A stretch of DNA of 32,466 bases from Planctomycetaceae bacterium UBA2671 (GCA_002359185.1 DEML01000050.1:14423-46888); one strand, 5' to 3'. Numbered from the stretch's first letter, positions 8,654 to 18,780 are shown. The notes: generated by a model from the letters alone, not told the origin. Translations and numbers: made by a program.

Positions 8654-10087
8654 AAACACAGGGTTTGCTCCTGCCCAGGGCCAGCGCCTACTTTAAGCGA
8701 CTGAATTTGTCAGCACTTCCCAAAGAAATTCTTCGTTCCACGCACAACGCCGTCGCTTCATTGCGATACTTTGTTTCGTGGGGTGCTGCTTGAGCAATGA
8801 GAGGGTGAATTTACTGAGCCACGCAAAACTCTCTCGAATCGACTCCTGTCGGATACGGGATTCATCTTCGCGAATACCATATCAAGAATCCAATGGCAAC
8901 TGTTTTCAATCGCCCAGTGACCACGAACTGACCGGGTAAATTCTTTCACACCCATTGTCAGACTGCTGATACAGCATTAACGCTGTTTGCTCGAAAGACA
9001 GCAGTACGAACATCCGATGTTGTTTTCCCGTTCCTGACTGTCGTCAACATGGCCACGCCTGTCGTGTCGAATCTCTGATTCGCGAACTAACGCTGTGTCT
9101 AGTCCACTCGTGTTGACTGGCGATCTCCTTCGGCAGCGGCATCTGTACCTAAATGCGGCGTTCCTTTCGACTATGCCCCGTCTCTTCGGTCATGTGTCGG
9201 CGAGCAGGAATACTTTTGAAGTCGTCGTCGAGTTGAGCATCGACATATTCTTTGACCGCGCGATGGAACTTCTCGTGATTTCCGTCGAATCTTTGATTCG
9301 CGAACGAATTCCGAGTGCCAGCACGTAGTCGCCCCCTTGCTCAACGATCTGGCTGGCAATCGCCTATTGGCATCTCATCGCGTCAATAGTGATGATCGCT
9401 CCTTTGCAATTGACGAGCTTCAATGCTTCGGGAATCGCCGTAATCTCGTTCGATTTTTCCTCGCAGGCGGTTTGAGCCAACGTCAGTCCTTAGTTGCCCG
9501 CCCAGACACTCACCGCGTGCAAGGCTTTCATTCCTTTGGCCTGATCGTGGCTGCGACGGGCCGTTTTCCATCGACGCTGAGAATCGGACGCCCCACTCCA
9601 GTGGACTTCCAGGCGTCTTCTGCAAAACCTGAAGTCCAGGTATGAAAGCAACTCTGAAACGCTTCGGGATTCAGAGCGATCAGTACTCGACGAAACACAT
9701 CCTTGCGAGGAATCCCGTGCGGAAGATCGAGAATGGACTGCAACCATTCGGCTTTGTCGTTTGCCCATGCAGCAATTCCGGTCGGGCCACCATTGCCCGC
9801 CAAAACACCCATCACGGCGATCATCAAGACACTCGGCAACGGATGCTTGCGATTCGTCTGCGAGCGAGGATCTTCCAGTTCTTCAAACGATTCCTACAGA
9901 TCGTCGACAACCAATTCAAACTTATCGATGGCCATCCCTGTGCTCCTGTACGTTGAATGCAATTCATTAATTTCGCACAGGATGACAACTCAAGAATGAT
10001 TGCGCAAGTCTTCCCATGTTGCCTACTTGACCCACAAGTGCGCGCTGGCCCTGGTAGTGACTCTTTGATGGTTTGGACCCTGTGTTT
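8654..10087 (-). mobile_element. ISAs1-family insertion sequence (inactive)
   Basis: The element is bounded by imperfect inverted repeats. AAACACAGGGT (8654-8664) and CCAGGGCCAGCGC (8675-8687) on the left match ACCCTGTGTTT (10077-10087) and GCGCTGGCCCTGG (10042-10054) on the right. The enclosed gene is a decayed ISAs1 (H-repeat-associated type) transposase on the minus strand. The length of about 1.4 kb suits the family. The gap between the two repeat blocks is longer on the right, so the exact outer ends are uncertain, and no target duplication was identified. Confidence 0.7.
8693..9935 (-). pseudogene. ISAs1-family transposase, degenerate
   Basis: The reading starts at ATG 9935 (MAIDKFELVVDDL), meets TAG at codon 14, then continues LEDPRSQTNRKHPLPSVLMI and GVLAGNGGPTGIAAWANDK. 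A frameshift falls at the family's conserved VDGKT block near 9590-9600 (VDGK in one frame, KTARRSHDQAKG in another). A stop follows GN near 9490, with further stops around the middle. The C-terminal RGHWAIENSCHWILD block is at 8900-8930, and another shift leads to WNEEFLWEVLTNSVA ending at TAA 8693-8695. These landmarks are in the order expected for ISAs1 transposases. At least two shifts and several stops make it inactive. Confidence 0.75.
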
Positions 10088-10302
10088 CCATTCAAACAGC
10101 CGCTACACATTCATGGAAACGGATCTAAAAGTTATGTATGTGGTGACAATAGCTGATCATGCAGTTTCAGAATCAAAGCAGAATGATTATAATATTCTTG
10201 AATCTTCATGCCATTCATTTAATATTAAATTGCTCCAAGAACTGCTTCCGCTTCTCACCTACTTTAATGCCGTTTCTTCCTTCCTTTGAGGTTGTTGTCG
10301 CA

Positions 10303-12948
10303 ATGCAATACCTGGCTTTAATTCGATTGGTAATTTCGAGATTCTGTTTGTTTGGAGTGATGACTGCTTCAACAAATGTCTATGCCGGGGAACTTGTCTA
10401 CGAAACCGATATCCGTCCCATTTTGAAAACCCACTGTTTTCATTGTCATGGAGAAGATCGTGAATTGTCAGGGGGATTGGATTTACGACTCAGGCGCATG
10501 ATGGTTACGGGTGGAGAGTCCGGACCCTCGATTGCGCCGGGCGATAGTGAATCAAGCTTGCTGATCGATTATATCGAGAGTGGCATGATGCCTCCGAAAG
10601 AAGAAGAGCATCTCCCTCCAGAGGACATTGCACGAATTCGCCAATGGGTTGATCAGGGAGCAACGATTCGAGACCTGGAACCGGTAGAAAATCCTGAACC
10701 GGGAGAATTTTTAATTTCGTCAGCGGAACGGGCTCACTGGGCTTATCAGCCGATTCAGCGTCCTGATGTTCCACAGTCGGGGTATTCCAACCCAATTGAT
10801 GCATTCGTTTCCCGGAAACTCGCTGAACATCAACTCGGATTTTCGGAAATCGCCGATAAAGTGACGCTCATCAGGCGGGTCACGTTTGATTTAACCGGGT
10901 TAGTGCCAACACCTGAAGAAGTGGCGAATTTTGTGAATGATCCGGCAGAGGATGCCTATGAGCAATTGCTGGAGCGTCTGCTTGCGTCCCCACACTATGG
11001 CGAGCGGTGGGGACGCCACTGGCTTGATGCGGCTGGCTATGCCGACTCGGAAGGCTACAACGATAAAGACATTCTTCGGAATGACGCCTGGCATTATCGC
11101 GACTACGTGATCAATTCGTTCAATGCAGACAAACCTTGGGACGAAATGATTGTCGAACAGATCGCCGGTGACGAGCTGGTGCAGGCAACTTCTGCGAATG
11201 CAGTAGCGCTGGCAAATAAGGACGAATCTGCACGGGAAAAACTGATTGCGACTGGTTTCTTAAGGATGGCTCCCGATGGAACGGGATCGTCCCCGGTGGA
11301 CGCCAACCTTGCTCAGAATCAGACGATTACTGAGACGATCAAGATTGTGACGTCGTCACTTCTGGCCACGACGGTTGCCTGTGCTGAATGTCATCACCAT
11401 CGGTTCGACCCGATTCCACAGGATGATTTTTATCGGCTGCGAGCCTTGTTCGCTCCCGTCTACAATACTCAGAAATGGTTACAGCCAAAGTCTCGTCAGG
11501 TTGCGGTGCTTTCAGCAGAAGATCAACAGAAAGCGGCAGAGATTGAAGCGGAGGCAAAGCCGATCTCAGATGCCTATAACAAGCGACTGATGGAGGTCGT
11601 CGATCTTATTTTTGAAAGAACGATGGAATCTGTCCCGGAAGCCGATCAGGAAGTTGCAAGAGCCGCTTACCAGACTGTGAAAGCAGATCGGACGCCGGAG
11701 CAAACAGCGTTACTCGAAGAAAAGTATCCAATGCTGGGACTTCTCAGCCGCAACACGGTTCATTTATTTTTAGAGCGATATGAAGATGGTCCTGAGCTGA
11801 AAAAGTCATATGAGGATCTGTCTAAAAAAGCGAACGAAATTCGCGCTACGAAACCACAACCTGACTATTTACGGGTCGCTTATGAAGTAGCCGGTCAAGT
11901 TCCTGAGACGTTCGTATTTTATCGCGGTGATTTAAACTCACCGATTGGCGATCCTGTGACTCCAGGCGGTTTGTCTCTCTTTAAGCATGGACCCAAACCT
12001 ACTGCTCAATCAACTGAAGTTGATCCTATGGGAGAATCTCAGTCAATGTTAGCAACATCGGGACGACGTCTCGACTATGCAAAATCACTTGTTGATGGTT
12101 CTCATCCTCTTGTGTCGCGTGTGCTCGTCAATCGATTCTGGCATCACCATTTTGGCCGAGGAATTGTCGATACGACCGGTGACTTTGGGACCCAGGGCAA
12201 TCCACCATCGCATCCGGAATTACTCGATTGGCTCGCTTCCGAGTTTATGAACCAGGGTTGGTCATTGAAACAGTTTCATCGTCTGGTGATGACATCACGA
12301 ACTTATCGTCAATCGTCCAGTCAACGGCCGACGGCAATGGCTGTTGATGCAGAGAATCGATATTTGTGGCGGATGCCAGTTCAACGACGTGAAGCCGAAT
12401 CGATTCGAGACGCGATTTTGTTTGTGAGTGGGGAATTGAATCTGGAAATGTTCGGACCACCGGTTCCGGTTTCCACGAACGCAGGAGGCGTGCTGACTGT
12501 CGGCGGAGGAAAGATATCCGAAGATCGCCGCGAACTCAAAAGGACAGTTTATATTCAGGTCCGACGCACAGAGCCAGTTGCCATGTTGCAGGCCTTCGAT
12601 GCCCCAAACATGGAGCCGAATTGTGAGCGACGTGTTGTATCCACAGTTGCGACACAGTCTTTGGCATTGCTGAACAGCGATTTCGTTCTCCAGCAGGCAG
12701 AAGCATTTGCGAAACGAATTGGCAAAGAACTTGGTGAAAACGGCTCATCTTCCGATCAAGTGACAGCTGTTTGGAATCACGCTTATTCGCGGACTCCTTC
12801 CCCAGCTGAAATGGAAGCCGCTACGGCCTATCTCAGCTCTCAAGCTGCTCACTTTGAAAATCAGAAACAGAAGCAGCCGGATGAATTGGCGTTGGCTTCA
12901 TTATGCCAGATTCTGTTCAGTTCTAATGAGTTTCTTTACCTGGATTGA
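10303..12948 (+). CDS. PSD1 protein: cytochrome c-like PSCyt1 + DUF1549 + DUF1553
   Basis: I chose ATG 10303 because it gives a signal peptide (MQYLALIRLVISRF to NVYA); the frame is open upstream to 10159. The PSCyt1 haem site C45-F-H-C48-H49 follows, with the usual GGLDLR, GESGPSI and MMPP motifs. DUF1549 comes next (NPIDAFV, LTGLVPTPEE, GERWGRHWLDAAGYADSEGY) with its own C360-A-E-C363-HHHRFDP motif. DUF1553 forms the C-terminal third (HPLVSRVLVNRFWHHHFGRG, LLDWLASEF, RRTEPVAMLQAFDAPNMEPN). The set is characteristic of Planctomycetota and Verrucomicrobiota; its biochemical role is not established, though haem binding in the periplasm is likely. It is followed at once by a DUF1501 gene, the usual partner, so the two are probably one operon. 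Confidence 0.93.
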   Translation: MQYLALIRLVISRFCLFGVMTASTNVYAGELVYETDIRPILKTHCFHCHGEDRELSGGLDLRLRRMMVTGGESGPSIAPGDSESSLLIDYIESGMMPPKEEEHLPPEDIARIRQWVDQGATIRDLEPVENPEPGEFLISSAERAHWAYQPIQRPDVPQSGYSNPIDAFVSRKLAEHQLGFSEIADKVTLIRRVTFDLTGLVPTPEEVANFVNDPAEDAYEQLLERLLASPHYGERWGRHWLDAAGYADSEGYNDKDILRNDAWHYRDYVINSFNADKPWDEMIVEQIAGDELVQATSANAVALANKDESAREKLIATGFLRMAPDGTGSSPVDANLAQNQTITETIKIVTSSLLATTVACAECHHHRFDPIPQDDFYRLRALFAPVYNTQKWLQPKSRQVAVLSAEDQQKAAEIEAEAKPISDAYNKRLMEVVDLIFERTMESVPEADQEVARAAYQTVKADRTPEQTALLEEKYPMLGLLSRNTVHLFLERYEDGPELKKSYEDLSKKANEIRATKPQPDYLRVAYEVAGQVPETFVFYRGDLNSPIGDPVTPGGLSLFKHGPKPTAQSTEVDPMGESQSMLATSGRRLDYAKSLVDGSHPLVSRVLVNRFWHHHFGRGIVDTTGDFGTQGNPPSHPELLDWLASEFMNQGWSLKQFHRLVMTSRTYRQSSSQRPTAMAVDAENRYLWRMPVQRREAESIRDAILFVSGELNLEMFGPPVPVSTNAGGVLTVGGGKISEDRRELKRTVYIQVRRTEPVAMLQAFDAPNMEPNCERRVVSTVATQSLALLNSDFVLQQAEAFAKRIGKELGENGSSSDQVTAVWNHAYSRTPSPAEMEAATAYLSSQAAHFENQKQKQPDELALASLCQILFSSNEFLYLD

Positions 12949-12956
12949 TCAACATC

Positions 12957-14402
12957 ATGAAACAAAATTCATCCTGTAATTCTCGAAGGCACTTTCTGTC
13001 TCAAAATGCTCTTGGCATTTCTTCACTGGGACTTGCCTCTCTACTGAGAGCGGACGGCGTGCTTGGAGCCCCGGCTAAGCCATCGCTGGTACCGATTGAA
13101 TACGATCTGCTACCGAAATGTCCGCACCATCCACCGCAAGCCAAAGCGATGATTTCAATCTTCACTGGTGGCGGTCCGAGTCACCTTGATCTGTTTGACC
13201 GGAAGCCGATCCTTGATAAATATGCCGGAGAGCAGTTTCCGGGGAGTGATATCAAATACGATAATGCCGGACAGGCAACTTCGGTTGTGTTGCCGACTCC
13301 GTGGAAATTTTCCAGGTGTGGTCAGTCAGGTATGGAAGTGAATGCTGAACTGCTGCCACATTTTGCCAATATCGTCGACGATGTGACCCTGATCCGCTCA
13401 ATGAATCTTCCAGATATTCGGAATCATGTCGCGGGGATGCGCGCTTTGACAACGGGCCGCGGGCGTGATGGCTGGCCTTCACTGGGAAGCTGGCTTATTT
13501 ATGGCTTGGGAGCCGAAACGCAAAGCTTGCCGGCGTTTGTTGCGTTAATAGTCAATAGCGATCCCCCCGGTTCCCCATTTTGGGACAGTCGGCATCTTCC
13601 ATCAATTTATCAGGGAACGATTGTCCGTGAGCAAAATCCGCGGATTGCACATTTGGATCCACCCAAACACCTGCAGGACGCAGCTCAATCCCGCCAACTC
13701 GATTTACTCCGGCAGTTGAATCAGTCGCATCTTCAGGAGCATGCCGGCGAGCAGGATCTTTCTGCAAGAATTGCCAGTTATGAATTAGCGGCTCGCATGC
13801 AAACGTCGGCCACAGAAGCCCTCGATTTGAATAAAGAGTCCAAGTCAATTCATGAAATGTACGGGACCCAGGAAAGTGAAACTCGCAAGCTGGCAGAAGC
13901 CTGTCTATTAGCCCGTCGGCTCGTTGAACGCGGAGTCCGCTTCGTGCAAATCTGGAACTACGCCTGGGATATGCATGAAAATATCTTTGCTGCTCTCACC
14001 GGTGCCTGCAAACGGATCGATCAGCCTTCTGCGGCGTTAGTCACAGATTTGAAACAAAGAGGATTGCTTGATAGTACCATCGTACAATGGGGTGGCGAAA
14101 TGGGACGGCTTCCCGTCATTCAGGATCGTGGTCAAGGTCGAAAACCTGGACGTGATCATAATACGGAAGGCTTCTCAATCTGGATGGCTGGCGGTGGAAT
14201 AAAGGCTGGTCATGTTCATGGGAAAACGGATGAATTCGGTCATCGTGCGATCGAAGACATTGTCACACAACACGATTTCCACGCAACAATCATGCATCAG
14301 ATGGGGCTCAGTCACTCCGAACTGGCCCATTCAACAAACGGACAATCGGTGGCGCTCGTTGAACCTGGTCAAGGTTCAATCGTCGAAAAAATATTGGCTT
14401 AA
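12957..14402 (+). CDS. DUF1501 protein with Tat signal
   Basis: From ATG 12957 the protein starts MKQNSSCNSRRHFLSQNALG, with twin arginines at 10-11 followed by a hydrophobic stretch, indicating Tat export in a folded state. A TTG at 12945, overlapping the stop of the PSD1 gene, is an alternative start. The DUF1501 body shows MISIFTGGGPSHLDLFDRKP, MRALTTGRG, RGVRFVQIWNYAWDMHEN, VQWGGEMGRLP, GRDHN and FGHRAIED. These His/Asp-rich motifs recall the alkaline phosphatase/sulfatase superfamily, but the activity is not known. It follows the PSD1 gene by 8 bases with no promoter between them. About 480 residues is normal for the family. Confidence 0.92.
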   Translation: MKQNSSCNSRRHFLSQNALGISSLGLASLLRADGVLGAPAKPSLVPIEYDLLPKCPHHPPQAKAMISIFTGGGPSHLDLFDRKPILDKYAGEQFPGSDIKYDNAGQATSVVLPTPWKFSRCGQSGMEVNAELLPHFANIVDDVTLIRSMNLPDIRNHVAGMRALTTGRGRDGWPSLGSWLIYGLGAETQSLPAFVALIVNSDPPGSPFWDSRHLPSIYQGTIVREQNPRIAHLDPPKHLQDAAQSRQLDLLRQLNQSHLQEHAGEQDLSARIASYELAARMQTSATEALDLNKESKSIHEMYGTQESETRKLAEACLLARRLVERGVRFVQIWNYAWDMHENIFAALTGACKRIDQPSAALVTDLKQRGLLDSTIVQWGGEMGRLPVIQDRGQGRKPGRDHNTEGFSIWMAGGGIKAGHVHGKTDEFGHRAIEDIVTQHDFHATIMHQMGLSHSELAHSTNGQSVALVEPGQGSIVEKILA

Positions 14403-14734
14403 TTCAGATTGCGAGTTAACAGGAATGACTTGTGTCTGTCTTGAAAACATAACAGACTCAAATACTCTCTTTGATCCTGGTGTTTCAATAACACGCTATG
14501 AAATTATCTGAAAGTCTTCAGAAATTATTTGTCAAATTGCCCGTAGTATTCCGAACGCTTTTGGTTGCCCCGATTTTCCGATCAATCACAAAATTATCAA
14601 CTCCCAAAATGCAGGCCCATTGCCAGTGATCACTCTCCAATCACATCACTACTCTGTTCGATTAGTGCCTCTGATTCGCCTCTCTTGAATATTTCGAGTT
14701 CTGTCCTAATCTGCGTGTAATCTCGACCCAAAAC

Positions 14735-14990
14735 GCTGTGTAGAGTCGAGAAGTGGCGAGGTGGAGTAGGTTGGGGCATCTGTTGCCGACCGTTTCGGCT
14801 GCCGGTTCCTTAGTTTCCCAACCATTCTCCGTTTCCACCTTCCGCTCATCAAGCCGGACATGCGGATTTCCCGCATCCGGCTTTCGTAGGAAGCATTCAC
14901 GAATCGTCAGCCCACGGGATATGGGGAGGGCGAACCAGGCGCAACTCGCGATATAAGCGTGTGGATGACAAGGTCGTCCGGACGCCGCTA
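14735..14990 (-). mobile_element. Group II intron 3' relic (domain V region)
   Basis: On the minus strand a domain V-like hairpin (14851-14883) is followed by sequence reaching CGACTCTAC near 14735, as at the 3' ends of planctomycete group II introns. Upstream of it (about 14884-14990) the translated text LISRVAP resembles what precedes domain V in such introns. No reverse transcriptase reading frame or 5' intron domain is present, so this is a fragment. A minus-strand open frame over it (14706-14900) is not taken as a gene. The flank 14403-14734 shows nothing recognisable. Confidence 0.5.
14851..14883 (-). ncRNA. Group II intron domain V-like hairpin
   Basis: The 33-base minus-strand sequence begins AAGCCGGATGCGG, has a GAAA-containing loop, and closes with CCGCATGTCCGGCTT. 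The AGC triad sits at positions 2-4 and a two-base TG bulge lies on the 3' strand between the two helices, as in domain V (usually 34 bases). The bulge is normally CG in relatives I remember, so this copy may be mutated. Confidence 0.55.
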
Positions 14991-15147
14991 CTAGTCAGAT
15001 GCTTCTTCCCATAACTGATCCCTTCGCTTTGAAGTGGAGCACTCACTGCAGTTTCTGAATCTCAATGAGAGTTACTAGACTCACGCCAATATCCTGTTCT
15101 CGCACCACATGTCCTGCTTTGTTTCCTGCCAAGTACACATTGATATC

Positions 15148-15202
15148 GATAAAAGAATTGCTTTGAGTGAAAATTGTGATTTACCTATAGCTGGGGAATT
15201 GC
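15148..15202 (+). repeat. IS110 left-end block, partial copy
   Basis: GATAAAAGAATTGCTTTGAG followed by AATTGTGATTTACCTAT and CTGGGGAATT matches the IS110 left-end blocks at 2461 and 32361 in order and spacing. The match fades after 15202, before any transposase codons. Together with the copy at 2461 it also shares TTGATATCGAT just upstream. It is a scar with no coding part, lying about 180 bases before the PVC haem protein gene. The rest of 15203-15379 shows no recognisable feature. Confidence 0.55.
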
Positions 15203-15379
15203 GATGCCTGGACCTGCGATCATGGTGACCCTTCATCGGATTTGCTATTGTCGTTCAACTGATTATGGATTCCCTAATCCAATCTCTGCACTGAACGGGG
15301 TCGCGAAGACTTGGCAGTCATTGTTGTCCGTATCCCTGGGTGGTGATAGTCCTTCTTGAATGCGAAAGTGAGCAGATTT

Positions 15380-17821
15380 ATGCATTGGCTGATTCCATTT
15401 CTGCTGTTTTTATCCTGCTCACTGACGGTCTGGAGCCAGGAAAATCGTCCATCGTTGAATGTGACTGCTCCTGCTGGATTTCAGGTCGAGCTGATTCGGG
15501 CAGCTCAACCGGGGGAAGATTCCTGGATCAGTCTCACTTTTGATGACAAAGGTCGGGTGCTGGTTGGTCTCGACTCTGCAGGTGTGGGGCGGATCACTTA
15601 TTCCCTCACGGACGGAGCCTCACAGTTCGAGAAAGTCAACGACTCGCTCAAGCATTGTCGAGGTGTGTTGTTTGCTTACAACAGCTTGTACATTTCTGCT
15701 ACCAATTCCCAGGGCTTTTTCCGGCTGCAGGATACCAACAATGATGACCAGTTTGATCAGCAGGAACTGCTGCTCGAACTCGATTACCGCAGTCGTTATG
15801 GACACGGCGGGAATCAGATTAAGCTCGGGCCGGACGGAATGATTTATCTGGTGTGTGGGAATGATGTTTCATTTCCGGATGGATTTGCCCGGGACTCTCC
15901 TTATCGAAATCCTCATAACGATAAGCTGCTGATACACGATTTTGATGCCGGACAGGATAATCGCGTCGGCTATATCCTCAAGCTCGATCATCACGGCGGA
16001 AGACGGGAAATCTTCGCGGGCGGATTCCGCAATCAGGTCGATATTGCCTTCAATGCCGACGGGGAAATGTTCACATACGATGCCGACATGGAATGGGACG
16101 CCGGTTTGTCCTGGTATCGACCCACTCGCCTGAATCACGTCATTTCCGGTGGAGAATATGGTTGGCGATGGGGAACAATGAAATGGCCAACGTACTATCA
16201 GGATTCTCTGCCGACTACGCTCGATACCGGATATGGCTCACCAACAGGAATGGAATTTGGTAGCGCAAGTCAGTTTCCAAAACGATACCGCCAGGCACTC
16301 TATATGGCGGACTGGCAGAATGGACGAATTTATGTCGTCGATCTCATTCCTGATGGGGCTACCTATCGAGCGGAATACAATACTTTTCTGCAAGGTGGCC
16401 CTTTGAATGTCTGCGACATGACCTTCGGACCAGATGGAGCGTTGTGGTTTGTTACTGGAGGCCGGGGCTCACAGTCCGGATTGTATCGGATTAGTTGGAC
16501 TGGGCAGGCAGAAGAGCCGAATTTGCCAGAGTCGATGAACCAGATTACTCCCGAACAACGAATGCAAGGCATTCAGTTCCGGGCGGCTCGCAAGCAGCTG
16601 GAACGTTATCACCGGGAACAGAATCCAGAGGCAGTCGACCTGGCTTGGCATTCTCTGGCCAGTGAGGATCGCTGGCTGCGAACATCGGCTCGGATTGCTT
16701 TGGAAAATCAGGATTTGAAATTATGGCGCACGCAGGCATTGGAGGAGTCGACTCCAGTGGGGAGTATGACCGCACTGCTGGCACTGGCTCGTGTTGGGAC
16801 AAAAGCCGATCAACCAGACCTGCTGGCAGCTCTGAACCGGCAACCACTTGAGAATACAACCGAGGAAGTTCTACTCGGACTACTGAGAACTTATGCCATC
16901 ACGTTCACCCGTCACGGAATTCCTACCGAAAGCGAACAATTTGAAATCAAAAAGCGGCTGAATGGAATGTATCCACATGACCGTGTAAACGTGAATCGTG
17001 AACTGAGTGAATTGCTGGTCTTTCTGCAAAGTCCGGAAGTTCTGAACAAAACGCTGAAATTACTTAACAATGCCCCCACTCAGGAAGAACAGGTGCATTA
17101 TGCGACGACGCTCGCCCACTTCAAGCAGGGATGGACGATCGCCCAGCGACGACAGATCCTGGACTGGCTCCAGGAGGCTCGCCGTTTTCCGGGAGGGAAG
17201 TTGGTCAATCAGACAGTTCAGAATCTGATTATTAGTTATCGCAACTCTCTGACAGAAAAGGAACTCGAGTCTCTGGCAGCAGAACTGTCCGTACTTGAAC
17301 AACCGCTTACGGAATCCGAGACAGTCGTTGACCATGCCGTGGTGCAGAACTGGACCATGTTGGATTTCCAGTCTGCTCTCTCAGAAGTCACTCAGAATCG
17401 GGACTTTGAGAAAGGGAAGATTGCTCTCGCGAAAGCTTCCTGCCTGAAGTGTCATCGCGTCGGAGAGGAGGGAGGTCGTGTTGGTCCAGATCTGACACAG
17501 GTTGGCAATCGCTTTGATGCCCGGGCACTGTTGGAATCGATTATCGAGCCGTCCAAAGTGATCGACGAAAAGTATCGTCAAACCTCTTACGTTCTGGTGA
17601 ACGGAAAAGTTCTTACAGGTCGACCCGTCGGCGTCAGTGCCAAACAGATCACTTTAGAGACCGATCCGAATCGAGGTCTGAGTGAAATTGTTAACCGGGC
17701 AGACATTGAGGAATCGGTCATTTCCCAAATCTCTCCCATGCCAGCTAAGCTGACAAATGTCCTTACCCGTGAAGAAATCCTCGACCTGATCGCCTACCTG
17801 AAATTCCATAAACAGGATTAA
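15380..17821 (+). CDS. PVC-type dehydrogenase/haem-binding domain protein
   Basis: ATG 15380 gives a compact signal peptide (MHWLIPFLLFLSCSLTVWSQ); TTG 15356 in the same frame is the alternative. Residues about 25-375 form a membrane-bound dehydrogenase / PQQ-sugar dehydrogenase-like propeller (GFQVELI, LGPDGMIYLVCGND, GGFRNQVDIAFNADGEMFTY, DMTFGPDGALWFVTGG). A helical region (about 385-650) suggests HEAT-like repeats. The C-terminus is the putative haem-binding domain with C688-L-K-C691-H692, GPDLTQVGNRF, LLESIIEPSKVIDEKY and LTREEILDLIAYL. Such proteins are common in Planctomycetota and are thought to oxidise sugars or similar compounds outside the cytoplasm; the substrate is unknown. It may share a transcript with the next two genes, but the gap to the next is 118 bases. 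Confidence 0.92.
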   Translation: MHWLIPFLLFLSCSLTVWSQENRPSLNVTAPAGFQVELIRAAQPGEDSWISLTFDDKGRVLVGLDSAGVGRITYSLTDGASQFEKVNDSLKHCRGVLFAYNSLYISATNSQGFFRLQDTNNDDQFDQQELLLELDYRSRYGHGGNQIKLGPDGMIYLVCGNDVSFPDGFARDSPYRNPHNDKLLIHDFDAGQDNRVGYILKLDHHGGRREIFAGGFRNQVDIAFNADGEMFTYDADMEWDAGLSWYRPTRLNHVISGGEYGWRWGTMKWPTYYQDSLPTTLDTGYGSPTGMEFGSASQFPKRYRQALYMADWQNGRIYVVDLIPDGATYRAEYNTFLQGGPLNVCDMTFGPDGALWFVTGGRGSQSGLYRISWTGQAEEPNLPESMNQITPEQRMQGIQFRAARKQLERYHREQNPEAVDLAWHSLASEDRWLRTSARIALENQDLKLWRTQALEESTPVGSMTALLALARVGTKADQPDLLAALNRQPLENTTEEVLLGLLRTYAITFTRHGIPTESEQFEIKKRLNGMYPHDRVNVNRELSELLVFLQSPEVLNKTLKLLNNAPTQEEQVHYATTLAHFKQGWTIAQRRQILDWLQEARRFPGGKLVNQTVQNLIISYRNSLTEKELESLAAELSVLEQPLTESETVVDHAVVQNWTMLDFQSALSEVTQNRDFEKGKIALAKASCLKCHRVGEEGGRVGPDLTQVGNRFDARALLESIIEPSKVIDEKYRQTSYVLVNGKVLTGRPVGVSAKQITLETDPNRGLSEIVNRADIEESVISQISPMPAKLTNVLTREEILDLIAYLKFHKQD

Positions 17822-17939
17822 GCGGGGGTTAGAGGCATGGCTCCAAAGATGAGTGTGCTCTTTTAATTCACTGTACCTATGTGTCTGGATAATCCTTGCT
17901 TTTGATTATGAAGCACCATAAATGTCCGAATAACTCAAA

Positions 17940-18767
17940 ATGAAAGTGAAGCAATTGATGTTGATGACAATTCGAAACTGGGCTCCTGTGATCACACTTT
18001 TAATCTCGATGGCCTTCCCGACTGCCATCGCACAGGCAGACGAACCGCAAGTGCTCCGTGTTCTTTGCTATAACATCCATTATGGCCAAGGTATGGATCA
18101 GGTTTATGACATCCCTCGTCTGGCGAAGGTCATCGAAAAAGCGAAACCCGACCTTGTTGCTTTGCAGGAAGTTGATGTTGGAGTGAAACGATCAGGACGC
18201 CTGCATGAGGCTCGTTTAGTGGCTGACCTCACCGGCTTGAAAGTCCGGTTCGGTCCTACACAGCATTATGAAGGGGGGCTTTTTGGAAATGCCGTTCTAT
18301 CTCGCTTCCCTTATGAAGACGTTCACATTCAGCCACTGCCCTACACTGAAAGCACCCCTGAAAGGACCACCTATCCACGAGCAGCAATTTCGGTGATTGT
18401 GCGTTTGCCCAATAATACGCAGGTGCGGTTTATCAGCACACACTTTCAGCACAATGTTCCTGAAGACCGTGTCAATGAAGCAAAAGCAATTAACCAATTC
18501 TTTGACGACAGAGCCATCCCCACGATTCTCGCTGGTGACATGAACGCTAAGCCCGATGAAGAACCAATTCAGATATTGCAACAAGAGTGGACCAATGCCA
18601 TTGATGAGCAGAAGTTGCCAACTGCTCCTTCACAAAACCCTCGTTCTCGTATCGATTACATTTTCTATCGTGGGGCATCTCTTAAAATGATTAGTTCCGA
18701 AGTGATCGATGAATCAATGGCATCTGACCATCGACCAGTGCTTGCTGTGTTTGAGATATCCAGGTAA
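17940..18767 (+). CDS. Secreted endonuclease/exonuclease/phosphatase-fold protein
   Basis: The 275-residue protein has a signal peptide (WAPVITLLISMAFPTAIAQA). The EEP fold is complete: CYNIHYG (Asn45), VALQEVD (Glu77), GGLFGNAVLSRFP, ISTHFQ (His168), LAGDMNAKPD (Asp200, Asn202), RIDYIFY (Asp239) and SDHRPV (Asp263, His264). These are the metal and catalytic residues of phosphodiesterases of this superfamily. Export suggests action on an extracellular phosphodiester, for example a lipid head group or nucleic acid; the substrate cannot be read from the sequence. The stop TAA at 18765 is followed by an open frame leading in phase into the next gene. Confidence 0.9.
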   Translation: MKVKQLMLMTIRNWAPVITLLISMAFPTAIAQADEPQVLRVLCYNIHYGQGMDQVYDIPRLAKVIEKAKPDLVALQEVDVGVKRSGRLHEARLVADLTGLKVRFGPTQHYEGGLFGNAVLSRFPYEDVHIQPLPYTESTPERTTYPRAAISVIVRLPNNTQVRFISTHFQHNVPEDRVNEAKAINQFFDDRAIPTILAGDMNAKPDEEPIQILQQEWTNAIDEQKLPTAPSQNPRSRIDYIFYRGASLKMISSEVIDESMASDHRPVLAVFEISR

Positions 18768-18780
18768 GGAGTTGAAGTAA

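Noticed and set aside
12945..12956. TTG start for the DUF1501 gene overlapping the PSD1 stop
   Set aside because: ATG 12957 is a stronger start and keeps the twin-arginine motif near the N-terminus; the TTG adds only four residues.
14706..14900. A 64-codon frame (MNASYESRMREIRMSGLMSG)
   Set aside because: It reads through the domain V hairpin of a group II intron relic; similar text is often annotated as protein but is intron RNA sequence.
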